Source: Allobosea sp. AAP35 (lineage in GTDB: Bacteria; Pseudomonadota; Alphaproteobacteria; Rhizobiales; Beijerinckiaceae). Taken from it: a stretch of 64,000 bases of DNA. The DNA lies in contig NZ_LJHQ01000008.1 of the NCBI RefSeq assembly GCF_001295925.1, positions 1-64,000 of the forward strand. Direction: 5' to 3'. The notes beneath the pieces are model-generated. The model saw nothing but the letters and a program-made list of their open reading frames with translations. It was not told the origin of the DNA and searched no databases. Positions 1-9,100 of this stretch are shown in pieces. Both the position numbers and the translations under genes were made by a program. Position 1 is the stretch's first letter. Each line of letters opens with the position of its first letter.

Positions 1-237
1 CATCGGGAACCTCCATCGGATCCATTATGGCCGCCCGCACACGGAAATCCCGACAGTCCCCGTTTACAATTGCGAGTTCGGAGCTTTCGACCGCTGGACC
101 TTCACTGATCTTTCTCAGCGTCGTCGTGTGCACCCTAGCCATTTACAAGAAAACCCCGCGCAGAAAAACCCGTGCCACGGCCGTGTCCGCGTCGATTCTT
201 GGGCGGCCGCCGGCGCGTCAAGGAAGAACGGCGCTCT
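1..237. other. Left-edge stretch without a supported gene
   Basis: Downstream of the stop codon of the minus-strand GGDEF gene. Short open frames exist on both strands, but none has a ribosome binding site or recognisable protein sequence. A gene running in from the left cannot be excluded. Confidence 0.5.
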
Positions 238-2160
238 TCACGCACTTTTCGCCTGCGGCCAGATCGCGACCTGTCCTGACATAACCAGGCGATCGCGCCC
301 GGCGCCTTTGGCGACATAAAGGGCCCGATCAGCTGCTCCAACCAGCGAGGCGCCATCTAACGCGGAGGCGTCAGTTGGCCAGGCGGTCGCTCCGCCGAGG
401 CTCGCCGTGACGACCTTGGAAGGGAGCTTCATAGGGTGCGGGATCACAAGTCCACGAATGGCCTCGCCAACCCTGAGTCCGACCTGCTCGCAGCCCTCGG
501 CGTCGGTATTTGGCAACAGGAAGACGAACTCTTCGCCTCCATATCTCGCAGCCAGATCGGCCGGTCGCCGAGCTTGTGTTGATAGGATACTTCCCACAGC
601 ACGAAGGCACTCATCACCGGCCTGATGGCCGTAGCGATCGTTAAATTCCTTGAAATGGTCAATATCGATCATCAGCACGGAGACAGGGGCCCCCTCTCGC
701 GCCGCTCTTGCCCATTCTTGGTGTAGCCGCTCGTCGAAGCATCGGCGGTTGGCAAGCCCGGTCAGGCCATCGGAGGTTGCCAGTGCCGCCAGTTTGTCCT
801 GGAGATCCTTGTGTTCGGTCATGTCGCGCGAAATTGCCACGACCCCGTCGACCATGCCGGTATCCGTCTTTTTCGTAACGCGTAGCGACGTCTCGATCCA
901 GATTTCCGCCTTCTCTCGATGTCGAGTGCGATAAAGGATCTTGGCTTCCTCGACGTCCCCGCGCTTCAGCGCAGCTACGGCCTGTGCGACGCGGGGTAGA
1001 TCCTCCGGGTTGACGCCAGCCAGAGCCGGCGTTCCCACAAGCTGTGCGGGATCCCAGCCCAGAACGCGCGCGCAAGACGGTGAGGCGTAAAGAATGCGCT
1101 CGTTGAGGTCGACACGGGTGACCATGTCGCTGGATTCTTCCGCGAGCAAGCGGAAGTCCGCCTCCTTGGCAGCCAGTGCCCCTGCCGTGCGCTGACGTTC
1201 GAAGAGCTGGCGCACGAGGTAAATACCGATGATGCCGATGAACAACGTCAAGGCGAGGACGAAGGCGGTCCGAACGACCGCACCCTGGCGCCAGCGCGCC
1301 AGGACTTCATCCTGTGCTTCCGTTGCGAGCAGCACGAGTGGATATTTTTCGCTAAACCTGAACGAACTCAATCGCTGAACACCGTCCAAGGGCGACTTGA
1401 AGTAATAGGCGCTAGCGGGGGCGCGGGACGATCGGTCCCTGATGAGCGACGTCGCCGACATGTCTCTCCCGACAAGGGTGCCGTCGTCGAGACTGCGCGC
1501 CAGCAGGATGCCGTCGGCACTGAGCAATGTGACGGTGCCGTTGGGCCCGATGTCGAACTGGCGATAGAACTGGGTAAAATAGGCCGTGTCGATCGTCGCA
1601 AGGACCACGCCCGCGAAAGTCCCATCTGGATGGTTGAAGCGGCGGGATACCGTGATGATCCATTGGCTCCCGGAACGGCTCTTGATCGGTCGGCCAAGAA
1701 AGGCCTGACGGTCGTCTACCGCGCGATGATGCTGGAAATAGGCACGGTCGCTGTTGTTCAAGCCGGTGAGGCTGACGCCTTCCGTCGTAGCCAGCCAGCG
1801 TCCCGTTTCGTCATAGACGAATAGGCCGCGAATGCGGCCTAGCGTCATCTTGCGCTGCGCTAGGAAAACCTGGATCCGCGCAATCGCTGCAGGCTCCGTC
1901 CCGTTTGTCTCAAGTCTGCTGGCCAGACCGATAAGCGTGGCGTCAGCGAGATCGATCGTGTCCTCCGCGTGCTGCGTCAGCGAGCGCGCGAGATTCGCCA
2001 TGTCGACTTCGGCATTCTTCAGGTCGACGTCGCGCGAGGTCCATTCGCGCCATCCGCTCAGGGCGAGAATGACGAAACAGACGGCCGTTATAAAAATCGC
2101 GGCCCAGAATGGCAGACGTGGCAGGGCGAACGTTCGATGAGCGATACGGACCGCCTTCAT
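238..2160 (-). CDS. Membrane PAS-GGDEF diguanylate cyclase
   Basis: Predicted to make c-di-GMP at the inner membrane in response to an extracytoplasmic signal. The 640-residue protein has a first membrane segment at about 17-36, a periplasmic Cache-like sensor at about 40-290 and a second membrane segment at about 297-318. A PAS domain follows at about 335-450 and a GGDEF domain from about 460. The active-site motif is GGEEF (541-545), and a product-inhibition site RPAD (532-535) lies exactly five residues before it, so an active, feedback-inhibited cyclase is expected. An open frame extends upstream, but the ATG at 2160 is chosen because GGGAGG sits about nine bases before it. It is the first of three GGDEF proteins within 14 kb. 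The ligand is unknown. Confidence 0.9.
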   Translation of the reverse strand: MKAVRIAHRTFALPRLPFWAAIFITAVCFVILALSGWREWTSRDVDLKNAEVDMANLARSLTQHAEDTIDLADATLIGLASRLETNGTEPAAIARIQVFLAQRKMTLGRIRGLFVYDETGRWLATTEGVSLTGLNNSDRAYFQHHRAVDDRQAFLGRPIKSRSGSQWIITVSRRFNHPDGTFAGVVLATIDTAYFTQFYRQFDIGPNGTVTLLSADGILLARSLDDGTLVGRDMSATSLIRDRSSRAPASAYYFKSPLDGVQRLSSFRFSEKYPLVLLATEAQDEVLARWRQGAVVRTAFVLALTLFIGIIGIYLVRQLFERQRTAGALAAKEADFRLLAEESSDMVTRVDLNERILYASPSCARVLGWDPAQLVGTPALAGVNPEDLPRVAQAVAALKRGDVEEAKILYRTRHREKAEIWIETSLRVTKKTDTGMVDGVVAISRDMTEHKDLQDKLAALATSDGLTGLANRRCFDERLHQEWARAAREGAPVSVLMIDIDHFKEFNDRYGHQAGDECLRAVGSILSTQARRPADLAARYGGEEFVFLLPNTDAEGCEQVGLRVGEAIRGLVIPHPMKLPSKVVTASLGGATAWPTDASALDGASLVGAADRALYVAKGAGRDRLVMSGQVAIWPQAKSA

Positions 2161-2754
2161 GGCTGATTTCCTCCCAGTGGAGCCTCGCATTGCCACCTTA
2201 ACGAATTGAACTTCTGCGGATTGGACGCGAGAGGCGAACAGTCCAGACGTCGGCCCACGGCGACCGTTGTCAGTTGCCGCCAAACTGCCAGCTGGACCGC
2301 CAAAATGCGGACGCTGTCGGTGTCGGCTAGGGGCGAGAAGCGCCGGACAGAGGTCCAGGCGAGATGCGCCACAGGACTAATCCGCTCTCCCGGCAGGGTG
2401 CTGCGGCGCCATCCGCCGTCGTGTGGATATCTGAGCTAGAATGACCAAGGGTCCGAAAGGACCCATGTAGGTGGAGGCAAGCAACGCCGGGCCGCGCGGC
2501 TGGGGGGCAACAGGTCGACCCGGCGTCGCACGCTCCGAGGAGCGCTGAGCCAAGCATGCTTTCGTAAGGTCAACACATCGTTAAGAGCCGCCGGCGTCTC
2601 CGCCTCGACGGCCGCACCAGGACGAGCTTGTTGGTCCTGGAAGGCGATGTTCGCGTTACTGGTGCGACGATTGGCGCGGTCTTGGTTTCCCTGACCGGAT
2701 CACGAAGCCCGCTCGGCGTGTTACCCTACGGCACATCGTTCGCCGGGGGGCATT
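2161..2754. other. 594-bp divergent intergenic region
   Basis: Lies between the minus-strand cyclase and the plus-strand AraC gene, so it should hold both promoters. No coding frame with a credible start, no tRNA and no strong hairpin with a T-run was seen. Confidence 0.5.
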
Positions 2755-3768
2755 ATGATCGCAGTCCGTTTCACTACGACCGATCTTCCTGCCAGAGAAC
2801 AATTCGATGCGTGGCAGAGCTGGTTTGGCGGCGTCTTCAACGTCGCGACTGCTGATGGAAACACCGGCTTCGAAGCGAGCAGCACGGTCTGGGCACTAGA
2901 CGGATTCGCACTGGGCCACGTCAGAGCGCCGGCCTTGACGGCCGCTCGGGACACCGCGCTTTTGCGTTCAAACCCTGTCGATCACTGGGTTATCACGATA
3001 GGGCAGCGCCAAACGGTCGGATCATATGGTGCTGGCCTCGAACTCAACGTGCCGGCCGCGGTCCCTTTTGTTGCCTCGCTCGGGCGGGAATTGATCAGCC
3101 AGCGGCCGGGCGACGAGCGGCTGCATCTTTATCTCCCGCGCGACACCTTCCGCGATCTAGCTCCACCGCTCGATGCGGCACAAGCCCAGGCCCTCGATAC
3201 GCCGCTCGGCCGGTTGCTGGGCGACTATATCAGCCTCCTGCAGCGCCACCTCGTCGAATTCGAGGCGGCAGACATGCCGCGGCTCACGCATGCAGTCAGG
3301 GCCATGGTGATGGCTTGCGCAGGCCCCTCAGCGGATCGTCTCGACCTGGCCGCGAGCCAGATCAACCTGACGCGTCGCGAGAAGGTCCGGCAGTTCATTG
3401 ACCGGAATCTGCGCGACCCGTCTCTCGACGCCGCTTTGTTGTGCCGCGCGATCGGGATGTCACGCACGCAGCTCTACCGGCTCTTCCAGGACGATGGAGG
3501 AGTGTCGCGCTATATCCGTCATCGCCGGCTGCTGCGCGCCTATGCCGACCTGGCCGACACGGCTAATAACGGAAGCATCAATGCCATCGCCGATGCCCTG
3601 TGCTTCGACGATGCCTCCAGCTTCAGCCGGGCCTTCAAACAAGAGTTTGGCTTGAACCCGCGTGATGTGCGGGCAGCGGCAGCTATGGGACCGAAGACTC
3701 ATTCCGGACGGGGCGAAAGGTGCTCGGATTTTCCCACATCGCTCCGCGAGTGCCTGATGCGCTTCTGA
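2755..3768 (+). CDS. AraC-family transcriptional regulator
   Basis: Probable one-component activator. The 337-residue protein has an N-terminal AraC-binding-like sensor (about 1-190; its FDAW near the start is typical of AraC_binding_2 regulators). A C-terminal double helix-turn-helix covers about 215-315, with the recognisable stretch around SFSRAFKQEFG near its end. The ATG at 2755 follows a G-rich stretch that can serve as ribosome binding site. No adjacent plus-strand gene suggests a target. It faces the cyclase gene head to head across a long gap, so it could act on that gene, but nothing in the sequence proves this. The ligand is unknown. Confidence 0.85.
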   Translation: MIAVRFTTTDLPAREQFDAWQSWFGGVFNVATADGNTGFEASSTVWALDGFALGHVRAPALTAARDTALLRSNPVDHWVITIGQRQTVGSYGAGLELNVPAAVPFVASLGRELISQRPGDERLHLYLPRDTFRDLAPPLDAAQAQALDTPLGRLLGDYISLLQRHLVEFEAADMPRLTHAVRAMVMACAGPSADRLDLAASQINLTRREKVRQFIDRNLRDPSLDAALLCRAIGMSRTQLYRLFQDDGGVSRYIRHRRLLRAYADLADTANNGSINAIADALCFDDASSFSRAFKQEFGLNPRDVRAAAAMGPKTHSGRGERCSDFPTSLRECLMRF

Positions 3769-3910
3769 GGCGGACCGCGCATTAAAGTTGGCGCTGGCAG
3801 GAGTAGACCGGCATCACCCGCCGGTGCGCGAAACGGTCCTTCGCTGCACCATCGACGACATGGCACCCCGACCTGACGCATGAATTCGCGCTGAGACCCG
3901 AAAAAGGTGC

Positions 3911-4252
3911 TCAGTTTGTCAATCTCGGCATGGGCGACATCCGCATGGGTCCGCGGTCGCTGCCCCGCCGCTCGAACGCGCGGGCGCGGCATGTCTTCAA
4001 CATCGCGTCCCTCAGCGCAGTCGCGTTGACCGCTGGCAGAACCAGGTCACGCGCGGTCCAAAATGGCGTCGCAACTTCTTCAGCCAAACACAGGCAGGTT
4101 TGCATCCGCTGAAGGGGTGGTTGCTGCAATTCGGCCTCGACGCAAGGGTGCACGACGTCGTTGAAGGTCGGCACGCGCGACGTGACGAGGTATGCAGCCC
4201 CCGAACCGATCGCCATTAAAGCCGTGAACGTCATGGCAACCGCCCTGATCAC
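3911..4252 (-). CDS. Small hypothetical protein, possibly membrane-anchored
   Basis: No family recognised. The 113 residues begin with a hydrophobic stretch (about 7-24) that could be a signal anchor, followed by a cysteine-containing soluble part with a CLCLAEE-like segment and a basic, methionine-rich tail. The start is taken as GTG at 4252, which overlaps the TGA of the upstream gene by four bases (GTGA), a usual sign of translational coupling. An in-frame ATG at 4234 is an alternative. It is probably the second gene of a two-gene operon with the 64-residue gene before it. That the frame stays open and coupled is the main support for its being a gene. Confidence 0.45.
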   Translation of the reverse strand: MIRAVAMTFTALMAIGSGAAYLVTSRVPTFNDVVHPCVEAELQQPPLQRMQTCLCLAEEVATPFWTARDLVLPAVNATALRDAMLKTCRARAFERRGSDRGPMRMSPMPRLTN

Positions 4253-4443
4253 GGCGTGGCGCCTTCCGGCATTTCAGCAATATCCCGTACGACCCAGCGC
4301 GTAATCTCGCCCGACACCTCAACCTTGTAATTCAAGTCGTTGGCCTTGCCGCGCGCTTCGTCTTCGTCACCGGCTTCTACTACGACCGTAATCGACCGCT
4401 CGATATCCATTTTGACCGTAAAGCTCTTAACTGGCTTCTGCAT
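4249..4443 (-). CDS. Small hypothetical protein (64 aa)
   Basis: No family recognised. A small acidic protein with alternating hydrophobic and charged residues (ITVVVEAGDEDEARGKA) that suggests a compact beta-alpha fold of the kind seen in phage or island accessory proteins. The ribosome binding site decides the start: AAAAGGAGG ends five bases before the ATG at 4443, while the upstream in-frame GTG at 4449 lies inside that binding site and is rejected. It is followed, with a four-base overlap, by a second small gene on the same strand. The strong binding site makes translation likely. Confidence 0.6.
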   Translation of the reverse strand: MQKPVKSFTVKMDIERSITVVVEAGDEDEARGKANDLNYKVEVSGEITRWVVRDIAEMPEGATP

Positions 4444-4940
4444 AGGCACCTCCTTTTGCGCGGCCTACGGGAAGAGTCAGATGACGTATAGTCAGCCAAT
4501 AGGATTAGCGGTTGTTCAAAGGCAATAAAGCTTTGCGGACGGATCGACGGGTAGCCATAAAGCCTCGGACATGATGCGTTAATGCGACACAGCATTCGGC
4601 GTTCCGGTGCCCCGTCGTCGTACTCGCTTCACCCGTAGTGCCTCCGCCCACATCATACTCACGACCTGGGCACAGTGATTGTCGGCGTCATCGCGAACAG
4701 CGGAAAGGGCGGTCGCGCGACCTTCTTCGTCGGACGCCTGACGGGCACACCGAGGGGGCTGCGTAGGAAAATGGAGTCACGTCCATACATCGTTTGGCAC
4801 ATTCGGGATGCCCAACGTCGGACTTCCCCAAGGTCGGGATGAGCCAACTCCAGGAGCCCGACGCCTAGTCCAAAAGCTGCCCGGAAGCAGACGTTCCAGA
4901 TGTCGGCTTGGCGGTTTTCCACAGAGTGGGGTTCGGCGCC

Positions 4941-5042
4941 GTCGTTCTTCATGGGCAAGCCCGGCTGGGTGCGATCCAGGGCCTGAAACTGCGCCTTCTC
5001 ATCGACATTGAGCACCACGGCATGGGTCGGAGGATTACGTCT
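4941..5042 (-). pseudogene. IS630-family transposase remnant
   Basis: Read on the minus strand, this stretch encodes [16 protein letters not shown] followed by [14 protein letters not shown]. This matches the DDE-transposase core of IS630 elements, where a VDEK motif with catalytic Asp is followed by [11 protein letters not shown]. Upstream and downstream residues in the same frame do not continue the family, so only about 33 codons survive. No terminal inverted repeats were found around it. It lies 280 bp before a serine recombinase gene and marks the area as a site of past insertions. Confidence 0.75.
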
Positions 5043-5186
5043 TGACCGCAAACAGCGGGGTAACTCAAAGAATTGCACCGCACTTGGCCTATCTCCGGGA
5101 GCAGCGAGGCCCGCAGGACAATTTTGGGAGCGGAGGACCCGCAAAATTCCTAGGCGGCCCGCGAGTAGACCGGCTGAAGACGGGCG

Positions 5187-5296
5187 TCGTTCCATAAGAG
5201 CTTGCCCTAACGGATCGTTCCAAAACTAGCGATTATCGGTCCATAAGAATGGTCCATTGACATTGATGGCCACACCTAAGATGCTATTGGAACGAT
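5187..5296. promoter_or_regulatory. Candidate resolvase binding array (res-like)
   Basis: Four direct copies of a TCGTTCCATAAGA-like motif start at about 5187, 5215, 5236 and 5250. An inverted copy (TTGGAACGAT, 5287-5296) pairs perfectly with ATCGTTCCAA at 5214-5223. The spacings between direct copies are 28, 21 and 14 bases. The array ends just before the serine recombinase start, the usual place for a res site and autoregulatory operator. Function is inferred from position and repeat structure only. Confidence 0.45.
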
Positions 5297-5317
5297 AGCC
5301 TATAGGAGACGGCCCCC

Positions 5318-5884
5318 ATGCTCATCGGATACGCGCGCACCTCGACCCTCGACCAGACGGCCGGACTAGAGGCGCAACAGCGCGACCTTGCGGCGGCGGG
5401 GTGTGAGAAGGTCCTGGTCGAACAGGTGTCGTCGGTGGACGTAGGCGAGCGCCTGGAGCTAGCCCGCGTTCTCGACATGCTCAGAGCTGGCGACGTCATG
5501 GTGGTAACGAAGCTCGACCGCCTTGCCCGATCCATGGCTCACCTAATGGACCTCCTGAAGATCATCGACGGAAAGGGCGCATCTCTCCGCATCCTCGCGA
5601 TGAACCTCGACACGGGCACTCCCACGGGACGGCTCATGCTCAACATGCTGGGGAGCGTGGCGCAGTTCGAACGGGAGATCATGCTGGAGCGGCAGCGCGA
5701 AGGCATCGCCAAGGCCAAGGCCGCAGGCAAGTACAAGGGCCGAGCCCCCACGGCCAAAGCCAAGCAGGCCCAGGTCACTAAGATGTCGGCTGAAGGCACT
5801 AGTTTGTCAGAGATCGCGCGGCGCCTTGGTATCGGCAAGGCAAGCGTGCATCGCATCCTTAAAGCCGACCGCTCCGAGAGTTGA
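5318..5884 (+). CDS. Serine recombinase (resolvase/invertase family)
   Basis: Site-specific DNA recombinase of the small resolvase/invertase type. Of 188 residues, the N-terminal catalytic domain (about 1-140) starts with IGYARTSTLDQ and contains the nucleophile Ser9. It also has the conserved TKLDRLARS segment and the GRLMLNMLGSVAQFERE helix. A C-terminal Hin-like helix-turn-helix (about 145-185) ends in SEIARRLGIGKASVHRIL. The length is normal for Tn3-type resolvases, and the motifs look intact. Start ATG 5318 is preceded by TAGGAG. No Tn3 transposase is nearby, only an IS630 fragment upstream, so the gene may be a leftover of a transposon or may serve the island itself. Confidence 0.92.
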   Translation: MLIGYARTSTLDQTAGLEAQQRDLAAAGCEKVLVEQVSSVDVGERLELARVLDMLRAGDVMVVTKLDRLARSMAHLMDLLKIIDGKGASLRILAMNLDTGTPTGRLMLNMLGSVAQFEREIMLERQREGIAKAKAAGKYKGRAPTAKAKQAQVTKMSAEGTSLSEIARRLGIGKASVHRILKADRSES

Positions 5885-6030
5885 ACGGCTGACCTGGCGC
5901 TAATCAAAAACGAAATAATATCATAATATCAGATACTTAAAAAATTGCTGACTTGGCGAAATGGCCTGTCGCAACAATATCCAGGTCAGCGGTTGCTCTT
6001 CCGAATTAGCGGATGGGCGTCTTCCATAAC

Positions 6031-6056
6031 GAAAACCCCGACCTTTCGGCCGGGGC
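6031..6056 (-). terminator. GC hairpin, possible terminator
   Basis: CCCCGACC (6036-6043) and GGCCGGGG (6048-6055) form an eight-base stem with one mismatch and a TTTC loop. On the minus strand it is followed by TTTT, on the plus strand only preceded by AAAA. No minus-strand gene ends here, so it could instead be an untranslated element between the recombinase and the primase gene. Confidence 0.35.
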
Positions 6057-6132
6057 ATCGTCTGGGCAGGAACTGCAGCCATCCTCGCGCTTGCCGGCGC
6101 AGGCGGCTTGATCGAACAAAGCGACTTGCCCG

Positions 6133-9100
6133 ATGTCAGAAGATTTGGCCATTGAGCCGCTCCCTATCAAGAGCTTGCGCCCCGCGAATGATGCGGACGG
6201 GCCGGCCTCTCTAAACCACGATCCCCTCGTCGCTCTGCTTGATGACGCTGCATCATATGATGAAGAGCGGGTGCGAGCGCATGAAACCAGCGAGTCCCGC
6301 TACCAGGACGCTGTGGCATCCGGTAAGGCCCCCAAGCGCCCTGCCGCGCTGCGCCTGCTCGACTGGTCCCGTTCGACCATCCTCAGCCACGAGCCCGCCC
6401 GCGCGGAATATCTGCAACAGCTCCGCGACCGTAATGGCGTGGCACGCATCATCGGAGACCAAGTCGCTCCATATTATGCGTGGGTGCGCCAGCAGGCCGA
6501 GCGCCCCCTTGGCTCGCACCTCGCCGCGGTGACCGCCAACGGCTTCAACTGCCTGCCGGTCTTCGGCAAGATGCCGGCTCCGCCGCGCGACTACATTGCA
6601 CCAGGCGCGCATTTCGCGTTCGACGATCCGGCTCGGCCTGCATGGACTGACGCATGCTCGCGTCCGTGGCAGCAGTCGATCCTCGACTATTGGACCACCA
6701 ACCGTGCTAAAGCATCTATCGGCCTGGCATGCGGTCCACTGCAGTCTGGCGCAGCGTTCGGTCTAATCGCTCTCGACATCGACGCGGACGACGCCGCGAC
6801 CGTCGCCATATGGCGCGAGGAATTGGCGCGCGAGCTAAACCTCGATCCTGATGCCCTCATGCAGCGCGGTCGCGCGGGCTCACCCCGTGTTTTAGTGCCG
6901 ATCCGCATCGCCATGTCTGGCATTGATCGCGTTCCTTCAGCCAAGATGCACGGCGCGGAGCTGCTTGGACACGGAAAGCAATTCGCCGCATTCGGCTATC
7001 ACGTTTCGGGCTCCGCCTATGAATGGACCAATGGCAGCCCGGCGACCGTCCGTCATATGGACCTGCCTGTTATCGACGTAGATCAGCTCGCAGCCGTCAC
7101 GTTTCGCGCCTATGGGCGCCTTGGCCGCATCGCTGACGCCGAAGAGATGGCGCAGAGCATCGTCCTAACCGCTGTCAATGGCGTGCAGGAGGCAACCGCC
7201 AGCACTCTCGCCACAGCTGAGGTTTCAGGACTTGTTCGTAGCGCCCACTCGTCCGGTATGAGCATCTTCTCGCTCGCGAACGACATGGCGCTGCGGAATC
7301 TGACGCACTGGATTTACGGCCTGGCCGGCGTCGCCGAGATCAAACCCCGCCGCAACGGCTTCGATGCCGTGCCGATGTTCCGGGACACAGGCCGCAGCTC
7401 GAAGGATCGCGCACGCGATGGCCGGTCGCTGACGTTCGGCCCGCCCGGCACGACGCAGGCCGGCATCAAGGACCAGGTCGCCGGCACGAAATTCAGCGCC
7501 ATCGACCTCGTCATGGCATCAGAGGGCTTCTCCAAGGTCCGCGCCCTGCGCTGGTTGTGTGAACGCCTCTGCCTTGTGGCGGAGTACGACGAGTCCCGAC
7601 GTGTCTGGTTCGCGGGCGAGAAAGACATAGACCTGGCCGCCATCCGTGAGAAGGCTCGGCTCGTACGCGACTTCAACACAATGTTGGCAGGCGTCTTGGT
7701 CAAGCCTGACGACGCCCCGCACGTCGATGACGAGCCAATTGTCGAGGATGACGCCCTGGCGGTTGCGGACGCCGCCAGTGAAGCCTCTACGGCTGCGCCA
7801 GTGTCGATTGAGCAAGCGCGAGAGATCGCGTCTGCCTGCGTGGATTCTGCGTTTGCTCATGCGGCCAAGCCCCGCACGAATGAAACCGCCGTCACACGGG
7901 TGCTTCGTGCTCGGCTCGGAGTCGGCAAAACGACGGCGTTCATCACCCGCGTCCTGACTTGGCTTTGGTCTGGCGAGGATACTGATGGCTGCGTGGTTTA
8001 TGCCGCCCCCACGGACGCACTGGCGCGAGAAACCTACGACAAGCTTGTGGCGACGGCCCCTGCCGGTTCTGTTTCCCGCATCGGCGGGCGCGGGACCGTC
8101 ATAGACGGCGAGCCGCTCTGTGGACGTGTCGAGGACGTGAACCGCTTCGCACGGCACATGCCCGGCGTCTCGATCATCAAAACCATCTGCACGGCGCCCA
8201 CTGAAAACGGCGGGTGTCCGCTCGCTGCCTCGTGCCGCTATCTAGCGCAGGCGAAGGCATCTGAGACGAAGCACCGCAAGCCGCATCTCGTCATAGTGTC
8301 TAGCCAGTTTCTCACGAGCCCTGGTGCGGTCATCCCGCTGCATGTCGCTCTTCTCGTTCTTGACGAGAGCATCATCGGTTCGATGACGACGCAGGTTGCT
8401 GACATCGGCGTCTCAACCATTTCCGCGTTGCGGGCGACCGCCGAAGAAACGCGAGCCAAAGCCCGGTCTTGCCGCTCCGTCGCTGGATCCGGCCTGATGC
8501 CGAAGGTTGAGGCGTTCGCCGCAGCCGATGATTTGGCGATCACCCTGCGTCAGATCGAGCCGAACCGGATCATCACTGCCGAGCGCCTCGCTGAAGCTGG
8601 GTTGGACTTCGCAGCCGTCCGCCATCTTGCCCATTGGGCGTCGATGATGTCGGAAGCCTGCCGCCCCGAACATGAATGTGGGCGCGTCAACCTCGACACC
8701 GAACACGTGTACGCCGCGCGCTGGCACGAGACGGCCGCGATGCTGACCGCCATTGTGGAATGGGAGGATAGCTTACACGAGCGCGTTCCGGTCCTGATCG
8801 AGAACGAGTTGTCAGAACGCCGCGTCCGCGTCGTGGCCCGTCGCCGGTTGCCGGAGCACCTCCGCACCGTTCCGGTCCTGGCGATGGACGGGACCGGCGA
8901 GATCGAGTTGATCGAGTTGGCGCTCCGCCGCACCATCGCTCCTGAGAACATCGTTGACGCCTGGCCGGACGATCCGGCCGGCGTCGAGAACCTTTATGTT
9001 TCGGATGCTCCGGTCGGAAAGGCGGAGATGCTAGACCGCAAGACAGGCGTCGCGGCGGGCCACAACCGCATCATCAGCGCCTTGAAGCGCAACCTGGGCG

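Noticed and set aside
4659..5195. Complete 178-residue minus-strand gene
   Set aside because: Only about 33 internal codons match IS630 transposase; both flanks are unrelated, so it is recorded as a remnant.
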